Source of the DNA: Lingula anatina
Lineage: Eukaryota > Brachiopoda > Lingulata > Lingulida > Lingulidae
DNA: 64,000 bases
NCBI RefSeq assembly: GCF_001039355.2
Contig: NW_019774269.1
Location: forward strand, 297,251-361,250
Direction of reading: 5' to 3'
The position numbers were made by a program, and so were the translations under genes. Position 1 is the stretch's first letter, and each line of letters starts with the position of its first letter. Positions 48,970 to 60,797 of the stretch are shown in pieces. The notes under the pieces were generated by a model. That model saw only the letters and a list, made by a program, of their open reading frames with translations. It was not told the DNA's origin and ran no database searches.

Positions 48970-51358
48970 AATGAAGGCACATAGACCCAAACGACAAAAC
49001 GACAAAGCTTTCAAGGAACTTCAGTTTAGCCTTAACGTACGGTCTCGTAACCCAAATATTTAACGTATTGTTCCGTGGTTCAAGTATCAAGTGTCCAGCG
49101 GTCAGTTGATGATCCTATATGTCGGACTTGTGGCCAAAGGATCAGTTTATCATACAGCTTGGGTTTATCCGAAATCTCACATAATCTCGAGTAAGAAAGT
49201 GGGAGATTCAACGGTGAAGTGGCATGTGAAGTGGTAACGCGAGCGGGTGGCGGTGAGGCTCAGAGTAAATAACTAATCGGTTCTCTGGTCCCCTTTTCGT
49301 GGATAACGGTAATTTGGAAGCAAATGAACGGCAGGGTGTCACCTCTTGTCGTGCGTTTTACTCTGAAGCTCCCTGGGGAGCTGAAACAATTTAGTGTAAA
49401 ATTTGGATTCTTGTTGAGTGTCTTGTACATACGCAAAATAAGTGGCTGTTGGTGCTTCAGTTGTAGCTGCAGCTGGCGCTGAAGAGGGTGTTTCACGTAA
49501 CTCAATGTAACTCATCGTTGCACTTGGACTGGAAAAGCAAAGATGTCATTGACAGCTTGTACTTGATTTGCACCTTGTTGCACCAGCCACACAATCCTCA
49601 TTATTGTCAGAGTATCTTCATTAGTCCAGAAAACAAAATTATTTCTCCCTCAGTTATCATCTAGAGCCCGAGGATGTTTCTTTTACGTCCATTGATAATA
49701 ATGTAAAGGGTCATATCCCTATGTATACTAATACGTAATTGAGGTGAATAATCATTTTAAACATATAATTGATGTGACCCACAAACAGTTTTGATCATTT
49801 TAATTTGCTTTCACTTGGAGGGAAAACCCCGCTACCCAGTATTTCACTTTTGCCCCCTTACTTTCCAAAATTTATGGATCCACGAGTGCACGAGTTGTAT
49901 CAATATCAGCAGATTGCGAAATTGAGAAACACTGTGCTGTCAGGTCCGTAGCCAGGGTATGGGTGTGAGTGTGTGTGTGTGTGTGTGTGCGTGTGAGGGG
50001 GGCTACGGGCCTGACTGTACATGTGTATCATACAGCATTGACAACAATCGCTAATTTTACATGTACTTACAGTGTAGTATGTGTTTACTTAAAGGCCAGC
50101 AGTGTTGCTATTTCTTATATTTATAAAGGTTCAAGGCCTTTAAATATGAAGCCTTTAAGAATAAAAACAAACGAAAAACATATTTTTTAAACTTTAAAGT
50201 TTTAAATGAATCATTTATTTATTATTTTTATTTATTTTCATTGTTTGGTGATTTCGATTAAGAAGTTTCGACGATAAGGCATTAATATTAATGAAAGTTA
50301 AAAACAAAAAACGATCGAAATAAGACAAAACCAAATTCGTTTCCTTTATATTGATTCCAGTGAAACTGTCCCCGTTTATTGTTGCCGTGAAGAAAAATAT
50401 TTTATCCTTTTCCACCCCCTCCACCTGCTGCTTGTGAAAATCCTGCATCCACGAGTGCTTTCTAGTGTTCATAACACCACATTGAAAAGTGTCATCGACA
50501 GTGGAATCGGTGTCACAGGTTCTAGTGTCAACTTTGGCACATCTCAGCTGTCTACGCGCAAACTTGTCATCGACTTTCTAGCCCAAAGGCAGCTAATCGA
50601 AACGCAAACATCGCTTGTAATTGATATCTGGGACCGTTTCATATTAGGCAGAATGTGTGTGCGAAGCCAGGAAAGTTCAACGTACATATATCTTAAGACT
50701 TTCAATATTTACCGTCATGCCGGTGTATAAATCATGTGTATAAATCATAATTACTGTCATCCCCTTGTCATACATTTCGGAACAGATAGCTCACAATTTA
50801 TTTATTTATTTAGTTATCTTTTATTGTGTTATAATTATTTTATCTTGGGAGAGGGGCTGAATTACCCAGAGACATTTTGGAGTATTATCAACAACTAAAT
50901 AACGAAAAGAAGGAGAGCAAAGAAACATCGAAACATCGCTAGGTTCTAGATACTAGACATCTTGCCTGGAAAACGCCCTTTATGTGCTTCTTGCCTATCG
51001 TTCCAAATACTTTGACGTCTATCAGTCTTGGCACTATAACTACGGCTTCTTGTCCCAGCTCACCTTATGTACCAAGGGCTAAATTACAGATCCCAAGTAG
51101 AATATGTGTATTATTAACTTCGAATGCATCACGTCCAGATTTCATATAGTGGTGGATGCAACCAAGCGGTTATTCCCTAACATTTAGTTTAATAGTGGGT
51201 TTTTGTGAAAACCATTTTGAATGTGGCTGTAGAGCCGCATTTCGCAACCAATTGCATTGTGCAACCACATAAGAACGTGAAAACGCATTGTGCAACTATT
51301 TCTCTTTACCAAGTCACAAATAAAGCTTTACAGCGGTCAAACACTTTTTCTATTCCCA

Positions 51359-51359
<1 letters not shown>

Positions 51360-51421
<62 letters not shown>
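51360..51421. repeat. (TA)n microsatellite, about 62 bp
   Basis: A pure TA run; the matching sites at 39.4 kb and 51.9 kb have no such run. Confidence 0.97.
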
Positions 51422-51425
<4 letters not shown>

Positions 51426-51487
51426 AAATGTTCCAATCACATTACATGTATATCAAAATCACAATCATTGTCTCAACAGCATCGCCT

Positions 51488-51635
51488 GGGCTTCGTAACT
51501 CGAAGAGATTCGCAAATTGCGACCGAGCGCAAGCGTCTCCATTCCATAACTCGGTGTATACTCGCCCCAAATAATAGTCTCGGAATGAAAGGTGATATAG
51601 CTATCGCAATTCGCGATACTTTCGAATCCTGTTCT
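51488..51635. mobile_element. MITE family 7, copy 1
   Basis: The ends GGGCTTCGTAACTCGAA and TTTCGAATCCTG are imperfect inverted repeats. The central phrase ttccataactcgg and a block ggtgatat.gctat match, in reverse orientation, 61024-61172. Confidence 0.65.
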
Positions 51636-52397
51636 CAAGATGCAAACACAGTCTGTGAGCAACTGACAGCAGTCGTTGGGAGGAATGCCCCCCTCCCCCT
51701 CCTCACCCCCCCCCCATTAAAAAAAAAAATGACAGCGTTACTTCTACAGTGGGTTTTTTTTGTGAAGACCGTTTCAATTGCGGCTGTAGAGTCGCATTTC
51801 GCAAGCCAACGCATATTGCAACCACAGAAATACGTGAAAGCACATTTTGCAACCAGTTTTTTTACCTAGTCACAAATGAATCTCTACAGCGGCCAAACAC
51901 TTGTCAGTGCTTTTCTATTCCCAGTGTAACACGTTACATAGATATCACAATCACAATGAGTGTCTCAACCACATCGTGTCAGAGTTCAACCTGTTCTCTT
52001 GCCAAAAATGCAATCCGCGAGCAACTGTCATCAGTTGTTGGAGGGAATGCAATAAAAAAATAAATAAAAAAAATAAAAATGAATAAAAAAATGAAAAAAT
52101 AAGAAAAAAACGTCAGAAATATGAAAAGAGTTTTTGTCAAGAGAAAATGTGTGAATAAACCTTTTTATTTCAAATCAATAATTTTTAGGAAAATTGCGCG
52201 CCCTACCTCCTTTTGTCGTTTGGGACCAAATGTATCTTCATTTACGCGTCCAACGGAGAACGTGAGCGATGTCCATACATCCAAGATCTGCCTGACCTCC
52301 ACCAAGTAAAGTGTACTGTAAATGCTATATGTATTAATTAGTGTTTACATGACCGTTTCTATACATCGACCCAGTTTTTGACCCAACTTACAAGAAG

Positions 52398-52443
52398 TGA
52401 CCCTGAGCCGCTAGTGACAAATGACGTGAGGGCATTATATATA
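52398..52443 (+). promoter_or_regulatory. Putative core promoter of P450 copy B
   Basis: TATATATA at 52436-52443, at the same distance from the ATG as in copy A, with ATGACGTGAG upstream. The nuclear-receptor-like site reads TGACCCTGA (52398-52406), one base away from the copy A site. Confidence 0.6.
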
Positions 52444-52566
52444 GCTCGTGCAATACTAGATAGATCTTTCTGATTTTTTACTCTGGACTTTGAAAGATCT
52501 GGTAGATATTTAGTCGGCGTTTTACGTCGTCCTCAAGCACTTCCCAGACGATACCAGCAAGCCAAC

Positions 52567-55500
52567 ATGGCCAACCTCGTGCAGGGCTTTTTCGCATATA
52601 TTTCTATTGTCGGTCCGCCGACTGTTTTGATATTCGTGGTAGTGTTGTTGTTAAGTCTGTGGATGCTGTCGTCGAGGAATCCTCGGGTGAACTGGCCGCC
52701 CGGACCTGTCTGTTTCCCCGTGGTGGGATGTCTCCCACAGCTGATGATCATCGGTAGGAGACGGCAACCGACAGATCTTTTTCCATGGTATGAAAAATAC
52801 GGAGATATCATGCACGTCAGAATTGGTGAACAACACATGATAATGTTGGGGTCTCATGAGCTGATCCAAGAGGCGTTCGTGAAGAATGCGGCCACAGTCA
52901 GTGCTAGACCTACGTGGACATATCTTCTTAAACATATAGTCGGAAAGGACGGTAAGTAAGTGGAATCTAGCAGGGTAATCGCGTTTTACGTTTTTATATG
53001 TCGTATGGATTCTTGCAAAATCATTATTATTATCATTTCCTCCGAAAAGGCTGTTAGGTTTTTGTTAGCGTTATTAAGTAAGATTTGTTTTTTTTTAACA
53101 GAAAATTCCCTAGAGTAGGATCGTGATATACATGTAGAAGGGAAGCAGTCGAGACTTGCCTTGATTTTATCTGGTGACAGGGTAGTCTAACCCTCACCAA
53201 GAGACAAAAATCGTACATAAAGTAGTGTTTACATAACCTCTGTTTCAGTTCATAGACCCAGTTTTTGACCGATACGGATAATGAGATATTAGACCCAGTT
53301 TTTGACCGATACGAGGACTGAGATATTAGACCCAGTTTTTGACCTATACCGGAAATGAAACAATAGACGTCCTTTGCTTGGGTGGAATGCGAACGTCCAT
53401 GCATTAACTGTACTGAAGGCTTGGGAAAACTTCTGTTATTCCAAGCAACAAAGTCGTTCTCCTCACAGAATGTAAATTTGCGGCTTATTTGAATTTAAAC
53501 CGTCAAATCTTGATAGTGTAAAGTTGAACAGGTTTAAAAATTTAGCGAGTTAATTTTTATCAATGTCCCCCCCCCCCCCCCACCGCAGCAGAATCCAGCA
53601 ATGTGTTAGTAAAAACCCTTTTTCACATAATCTACTGTTTGTCCTCAAACTTTTATTGCGAAGCTCGTGCTCTGTCCGTTGACATACATGTAGTATCTTT
53701 GAAATAGAAACCCTATGTTGGCTATGCACACAGCTTGGATTGGACAGGAAGATCACAACTGACGCATTTTCTCGCCACTTCGATTTCCAGACATGACATC
53801 TCAGTGGCGGATTTTGGGGTGGTGTCCGGGGGATCCTGATCCCCCTTTGATTTCTGAAAAAAATAGCACCAATATTCCAATCTTCAAATTATTTTTATTT
53901 CTACTACTTTGTATTCCATCCCGAATGTCGAAAGAGTAAAATACGATGTAGTAAGCCGACTGCATGATCTGATAGTGCTTGGTGCCCTCAACTGGGGGGG
54001 GGGGGGGGGGNNNNNNNNNNNNNNNNNNNNNNNNNNNNNNNNNNNNNNNNNNNNNNNNNNNNNNNNNNNNNNNNNNNNNNNNNNNNNNNNNNNNNNNNNN
54101 NNNNNNNNNNNNNNNNNNNNNNNNNNNNNNNNNNNNNNNNNNNNNNNNNNNNNNNNNNNNNNNNNNNNNNNNNNNNNNNNNNNNNNNNNNNNNNNNNNNN
54201 NNNNNNNNNNNNNNNNNNNNNNNNNNNNNNNNNNNNNNNNNNNNNNNNNNNNNNNNNNNNNNNNNNNNNNNNNNNNNNNNNNNNNNNNNNNNNNNNNNNN
54301 NNNNNNNNNNNNNNNNNNNNNNNNNNNNNNNNNNNNNNNNNNNNNNNNNNNNNNNNNNNNNNNNNNNNNNNNNNNNNNNNNNNNNNNNNNNNNNNNNNNN
54401 NNNNNNNNNNNNNNNGGAGGGGGGGGGGGGGGGGGTCGGCTTAGCGTCCGCGGCCTGTCATTACTGAAAACCAGACCCCCTTCAAATAATTCTGCCCCCC
54501 TACATCTGACACGTTTTCTTATTATCTGTGTTATCGTATAGCCCCAGAACCCGAGGACTTCATTATGGTGGTCTGGTTCAGAGCTAGGTGTAGATAGGAA
54601 GGAGAAACCAGTAGTAAATTACTAGTTGTTTAAAAGAAATACCGAATTCTGTCTTTGAACTACTCATAAGAACGGCAGATGTCGCAAGTGTGTTGTCTAA
54701 TTTTTTAATTTATGAAAAGCCATAAAGTACAGTTGTGAAAGAATGTCTTCACCCAAAACATAATTTCAACATCAACATCATCACCACCACCAACAACAAT
54801 AATAATAATAATAACAATAAAGAATGAATAAAGAAACGAACAACAAAAAAGGAAGACATGGTGAGCATAAAGTAATGGTGTAATACTAGTTATCAGATGG
54901 AAATTTTATTTTCCTGTTTATAAAAAAAGCCTGGTTTCATAATATGCAGCTCTTAAGTAACGATGACATTATTCAGTGTAAAACAGAATTAAAAAATGTA
55001 TATATAGAGGTTATACATGTGCATTTCGATCTTTCTAGCGAGCATATACTCAACTTGAGGAAATGTAAATTGCAGGGGCTGGAGTTCTATTAAAATCCGG
55101 GCACGCATGGAAAGAGCTGAGGAGATTCACGCTCTCGTCTCTCCGAGATCTCGGCCTCGGGAGAAAAAGTCTACAAGAGAGAATTCAGGATGAGGCAAGA
55201 TTCTTGGTGCAAAACATTGAAGATGAAAATGGAAAGCCTTTCTCTCCAAGGTTCAAGATCTCAAAAGCTGTCAGCAACATTATTTCTATCGTTGTATTTG
55301 GAACAAGGTAATCAAAGAGCACTTTCACCACTACATTTTTGTACATGTTATAAAATAATTGATGCTACCAGTATTATAATATTTATTTTAAGTGTCATAA
55401 TATTTCTTATTTGTTTAAAGTTGTAAATCCTCACAAGTTCTGTAGATTATGCAGTGTTTAAAATTACATTTTTACATTTTTAAGTCAAGGCATAAAACCA

Positions 55501-56705
55501 CATTTAAGACATTAAATTAAAGGGCATATTTAAGGTATATAAATCGTTTTATATACAAAAGAACTTGAAAACCTTAGAATTTTAGTCAGCCAGTTTTTTA
55601 TTGTAAAATCGAATTATCAGGGGAATGTAAGCGACCAGGGGGATATTTAAATGAAAGTAGTTTTTTAAAGATAAGGAGAAATTATCTAACAGTTGCATAT
55701 GGTATTTTTAAATACTCAACAAATTCAATGAATCTACATTTAGCCGCTGTTAGCCACCACACACCGATTCCTTTCAAAATACAATGCATGAATATATAAA
55801 CCACTGAACCATTTTGCATTGTATTTTTTAAATTTAAAATATTATTAAAGATGTTTTTTCTTCTTTTCAAATGATTTTAGATATGATTACAATGACACCC
55901 CAGAAATGCTTCCAGTTTTGGAAGAACTAATGCAAATTGGGGAAGGGGCACTCACCCTTACCGACTTGGCACGGTTCTTTCTACCGGTAAACATTTTGCT
56001 TCGATTAATACCATTCCACAAAATGTCTTATTTCACCTGTATATATTTGTTTATATCTTAATCGTTTTTAATGTTACATATTGCCTTTAAAGGCTGTTGG
56101 TTTATCAGTTTATTTTACTTATTAACTTCCTAAGTGTACTTGCTCTGTATTTCAGCTGAAGAAGATATTTGCTCTCATTGACAAGTTTTATTCTCTGGTA
56201 CGACAAGAAGTCGAACGACACCGCCAGTCTTTTGATCCAACTGACATCCGGGACTTTATTGACCTCTTCATAAAGGTCACCCAAGAGGGACAAGACCCCG
56301 AGATCTACACAGGTGTGCCCGAGACGTTTTTACAATACAACGGTTGTTTTACAACTTATACCCATATGTACTAATCGATGGTTCCCAAGTCTCCTAAGAC
56401 TTGTTAGCTACGACGTGTATTCGACTACACACAATCATACACGCACGCCAGAGAATTTGCTTTTACTCAGTCAATGTTAAGTGAATAGAAGTAATGTTCT
56501 TTTCTCCTAAAAGAGATACAAAGAGATTGTTTTCAATTGCCTAGTTTTAAATTGATGTAAATTTCAGAATGGAACGTATTCCGAATCATTATTGATCTTT
56601 ATTTGGCCGGGACCGACACAACGTCTAACACTTTGAGATGGTCCCTCATCCACATGGTGAATCATCCAGATGTTCAGAAGAGGGTGCAACAGGAAATTGA
56701 TCAGG

Positions 56706-56742
<37 letters not shown>

Positions 56743-58063
56743 GTAAGATGGGGAGGGGTGGAGGGGGGCACAGCGAACGGTTTGTGTGCTTAACGTTTGC
56801 AATACCCACACCTGCGCGCCTGTATTTCAAATACACATAAATATATATACTGTTAGTACTGGTAGTGTGTTTAAACTATTAAAACTGAAATCTTGAGAAT
56901 GTTATCAAAAATGATATTCATGGTATGATAAATGTGCTTTATTTACACTTATTGATAAATAGTTTGATAAATTAAGTTTTTCTCTATTTAAGGTCGTAGG
57001 TCAAAGTCGTGTTGCCAAGATGGAAGACAAGGCCAGGATGCCGTTCACAGAAGCAGCTATCTTGGAAATCTTTCGTATGTCAACTGTCGGTTAGTACTTT
57101 ATTTGCATTTATTTCATATTTTAAATTTAGATGTTCACATTTTCTCTGCAGAGACCCAGTTTACAGATAGTAATTTTCGTAACGGTTTAGAATAGGGTAT
57201 ACTATTGACATAGGAGGCATTGGGAGAGATTCTCAGGGGTTTTTCTTTTATGTAAAGATACAATACGCATAATGAACCTTAAAAAGACGAAACATTTTTT
57301 TATTCCATTCGTAAGCTACCCTGGGAGTTCCACATGCCACCAGTGAAACTACAAAATTGGGAGGATACACCATTCCCAAGGGAACGGTAATACTGGGAGA
57401 TTTGTACCGGGTACTTCACGATAAGAACAGCTTCGAGGAGCCTTACAAGTTTAAACCAGAAAGATGGCTGGATGGCGACGGTAAAGTGATCAAGTCCGAC
57501 AAACTGATACCGTTTTCTATGGGTAGGTTGTTTTATGTAAGACTGGGTTTCCATACCTAGATTGATCTTACAGGATCGATCCATCTCCGATGTATGTCTC
57601 GCTAAATCGTAGGTCCCAACTACGTTTTGGGCGTACGGTTTTAAGGTTCCTTGCGTTCGGCAAGGACGTAGCTAAATCGCACGTCGCGGCTGTTGATCAA
57701 ACAAGTTTGTACGTGCTGTTTGCGTCCTCCCAAAAGTCGCACGATGAACGTGCTCCTCACGCACGAACTCCCACGTTTTCCCCATTTGTTTGGCCGTAGA
57801 CCACACGTAGCAGCCCGTACGTTCGGTTGGGACCTAGGCTTAAATAGCTTTCAGCTTTAACTACTTAGAAGTCTGTCACGCCTATTGAAGCAGCTAAAAG
57901 ATATTTAATTACCCCTTAGCATCTTCAGTAGGCGTGGCAGACATCTTAACCGCTTAAGTTGATTGCAATTTAGCAAGAATTCCCTCGGAGATGGATCGAT
58001 CCACAGTACTGTCCCGCCGGAAAGTCCCCGTACCAAAAGGCTCCATGGTCTCCCAACCCTGCC

Positions 58064-58105
<42 letters not shown>

Positions 58106-60797
58106 TTTTAATTTAATAATGGCCGCATGATAAATACATGTACAGGGTAGGGAATCGGTACCCTCTACCAGGGCGACTGATAGATTTTTACGTTACCGAT
58201 ATATACATATGTATATGTATAACGTATGTGTCATATGAATGTAACAAACAGAATGAACTACGTACAAACGTGCGCACATATACAAAGTCGCACGCACTAA
58301 CAAAGCCGTGACAACAGAAAACAATCAATGGAATCAGAAAACAACACCTTCATATTATTTGGCCATGTATATATCGGTAACGTATGTATCATATGAACAA
58401 TTTTCACAGTAGTTGAAGGCACGAAATCTTATTTGTCTCGTTTTCTTTCATTTTAATGTAACATTAAGACATTAGTGTTGGCGCACAAAACGAAAGACAA
58501 CCAATGAAAATAGTTACCATGTGGCGTGTAAATACTTTTATTTTTTATTGTTTGTTGTCCACTTGTCCGTTTTGTGAGCAAACGCCTTATTCCTGCGGTA
58601 TACTACATTACAATAAGAAGGAAAAGCAGGGCAAGTAAAGATTAATTGTCTCGAAACCGTTTGTTGGAATTGTTTATACGAAACGTACGTCACCGATACA
58701 TACGTTACCAAATAATGTGAAATTATTGTTTTCTGATTGTTCTCTGTTTGTTCTCTGTTGTCGCGACTCTGTGGTTGCGTGCGACGTGGTATATGTGCGC
58801 ACGCATGTTATTACGTCGCTCATTCTTCTTTGTTACGTTAAAATGATACATACGTTACCATAAAGCGTGTGAATATATTTGTTCTATTTTCATTGGTTGT
58901 CTTTCCTTTAGTGCGCCAGCACTATTTTAATGAAACACAAATAAAAGGCATAAGTGTTAGCCCACAAAGCGAAAGAAAACCAATGAAAATAGAATAAATA
59001 TTTACATGTTTCATGGTAACGTATGTATCGGTAACGTATGTATCATTTTAACGTAACAAAGAAGAATAAGCGACGTAAAAACAAGCGGGCGCACATATAC
59101 AACGTCGCAAGCAACCACAGAGTCACGACGACAGAAAACAAACAAGGAAATCAGAAAACAATACCTTCATGTTATTTGGTAACGCAAATGTATCATATTA
59201 CGTAACAAATAAGAATGAAGGCCGTAAAACGTAGTGCGAACATATACAAAGTCACACCCACTCACAAAGTTTTGACAACAAAATACAATCAATGGAATCA
59301 GAAAAGCACACCTTCATTTTATTTGGTCACGTAAATATCGGTAACGTAAGAATCAAAAGGACAATTTTCACAGATAGTTGAAGGCAAGAAATTTTATTTG
59401 TCTCGTTTTCTTTCATTATAATGTAGCATTAAGACATAAGTACTTGCGCACAAAAGGAAAGACAGAGAACAAACAATGAAATCAGAAAACAATAATTTCA
59501 TTGTTTGTTTTCTGTTGTCGTGACTCTGTGGTTGCGTGCGACATTGTATATGTGCATACGCTCGTTTTTGCGTCGCTTATTCTTCTTTGTTACGTTTAAA
59601 TGATACATACGTTACCAATACATACGTTACCATTAAGTGTGTAAATATTTATTCTATTTAATTGGTTTTCTTTCGCTTTGCGGGCCAACACGTATGTCGT
59701 TTAAACGAAAACGCTCTGCTCCTTTTTACTTGCCTCACTTAGGCTTCTATTATAGGTGATGCAAAGAGAGCCCTTCGTTGTATTTCTTTAACTCTTAGTA
59801 AATTGCCTGTCGTGACACTTTATGGTCTTCATTGTCCATTTGGGCGGCCTATGTTACGCAAACGTACATAATTGCTAAGAGGCATCTTGGAATTGTGACG
59901 ATTTGGAAAATTTGAGTGTCGATTTATACCGTCCATTTGGCAGGTCACACGATGGCAAAGATTAGAAATCAGTGATTTAAACACGTCATTTTTACAAAAT
60001 ACTTACTGCCCATTAAGGAAGTTCAGATACACAAACAATCTTGTTGACACGTGTCAGTTGATTGATAATTAGGTGAAATTGAAGAGCGTCATCGCAATGT
60101 TAACATTAATTTTAGACAACGCGCATTAAAGGTCAATTAACGCTGGGACGAACCTTTTATTGCGACCACGCTCAGCTTCGATCTTTATCTCAGCGAGCTA
60201 GGATTAGGCTCTTTTGCTAGCAGAAAGTAAGACACTATTATTACCCGACGGGGCAGGGCATGGTACTATTGTTAACAGAAACCAAACAGCGCATGGATGA
60301 CAATGTTATTCCCATGGTTACCGCATGAACAACACGCAGCGACCCGCAGAGTAAATAAGGGGACTTTCCGGCGGCTCTGTACCATAGGGTCTGGGAATGG
60401 ACCCTTAAAGCTATCCGTCGGTACCTTCAGTAAACAAATATAGTAGAATTGGAGGTGAAACAACATCTTGATCAAAAGTGTATATTAAATTTAAGTTCAG
60501 TTCTCACACTCCACATGCTTCTCAGCATCAAGTGTACTAATTTCCTTTTCATGATCTTTCTTATTTCATTTATTTATAATTTCTACTTATCCCATTATTG
60601 TCTGTTTCATATCAGGACCTCGTCTTTGCCTGGGCAAGGGGCTGGCCGAAATGGAATCGTTCATTTTCTTCACCACGTTGCTTCAGAATTTTACGTTCAA
60701 GGTACCAGAGGGCGAGAAACCTCCGGATGGAGTAAAAGGTTTCAACGCAGCCACCTTTTCACCATACGACTACAACGTGTGCGCTGTTAGACGCTAA
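52567..60797 (+). CDS. CYP2-like cytochrome P450, copy B
   Basis: Eight exons: 52567-52951, 55076-55307, 55881-55986, 56156-56312, 56568-56704, 56993-57089, 57316-57522, 60616-60797. Each is exactly as long as in copy A, giving 500 residues plus TAA. AGTDTTS, EIFR, PERW and FSMGPRLCLG are intact, so nothing argues against activity. It differs from copy A by scattered substitutions, for example VRQ for ARQ in exon 4 and IFR for VFR in helix K. Intron 7 has grown to 3.1 kb through nested transposons. The acceptor of exon 7 is AAG rather than TAG. As a recent duplicate it probably shares substrates with copy A. Confidence 0.95.
52952..55075 (+). other. Intron 1 of P450 copy B
   Basis: Aligns with copy A intron 1 minus its two family 2 MITEs. 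It has three tandem pieces of a roughly 45-bp phrase (cagtttttgaccgatac, 53240-53350), a family 3 element (from about 53803) and the second assembly gap. Confidence 0.7.
54011..54415. other. Assembly gap, 405 N, inside a family 3 element
   Basis: Flanked by poly-G on both sides. In copy A the equivalent interval between tgatctgatagtgcttgg and ggtcggcttcgc is only about 70-100 bases, so the gap may be oversized unless copy B has an insertion here. Confidence 0.95.
55308..55880 (+). other. Intron 2 of P450 copy B, nothing further seen
   Basis: AT-rich and alignable with copy A intron 2. Confidence 0.6.
56710..56739. repeat. GA run directly after the exon 5 donor, copy B
   Basis: A (GA)n tract beginning five to six bases after the CAG/GTAAC donor, orthologous to the copy A tract. 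Confidence 0.9.
57610..57836. mobile_element. 227-bp MITE nested in the family 2 element
   Basis: The termini TAGGTCCCAAC and GTTGGGACCTA are perfect inverted repeats, with further inverted matches inward (gcgtacgg against cccgtacg). It has an unusually CpG-rich interior and no protein. It splits gctaaat/agctttcag of the host MITE. Confidence 0.85.
58014..60374. mobile_element. 2.36-kb foldback-like transposon with perfect 16-bp terminal inverted repeats
   Basis: The ends CCGCCGGAAAGTCCCC and GGGGACTTTCCGGCGG are exact inverses. A CT run is at 58067-58102. The interior holds at least five copies of a module of roughly 110-130 bp (ACGTAACAAA-GAATAAGCGACGTA ... CAGAAAACAA), forward at about 58239, 59047 and 59203 and inverted at about 58715 and 59495. 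They are separated by CGGTAACGTATGTATC motifs and their inverse. No transposase frame is seen. CTGT next to both ends may be the target duplication. Confidence 0.8.

Larger units (their letters stand above)
51225..51990. repeat. Local direct duplication in unit 2 flank
   Basis: The order ggctgtagag, gcatttcgcaa, cacaaatRaa, tttacagcggtcaaacac recurs about 550 bp apart; unit 1 has a single copy near 39265. The copies differ by the (TA)n expansion and by the inserted family 7 element between them. Confidence 0.75.
48970..52435 (+). other. Spacer between P450 copies A and B
   Basis: From 49005 on it repeats the flank upstream of copy A. It includes GT runs (49968-49995), a (TA)n tract, MITE family 7 (51488-51635) and a repeat present once in unit 1 (about 39260-39475) and twice here (about 51225-51480 and 51770-51990). 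No gene is seen. Confidence 0.65.
57543..60400. mobile_element. MITE family 2, subtype a, interrupted by two nested insertions (copy B intron 7)
   Basis: The left part ggatcgatccatctccgatg up to about 57609, the middle gctttcagctttaactactta to about 58013 and the right end taccatagggtctgggaatgg after 60375 reconstruct the element seen whole at 48309-48541. The insertions are 57610-57836 and 58014-60374. Confidence 0.8.

Noticed and set aside
60449-60790. 113-residue plus-strand frame overlapping P450 copy B exon 8
   Set aside because: It is the wrong frame; the heme motif FSMGPRLCLG and correct phase are in the other frame.
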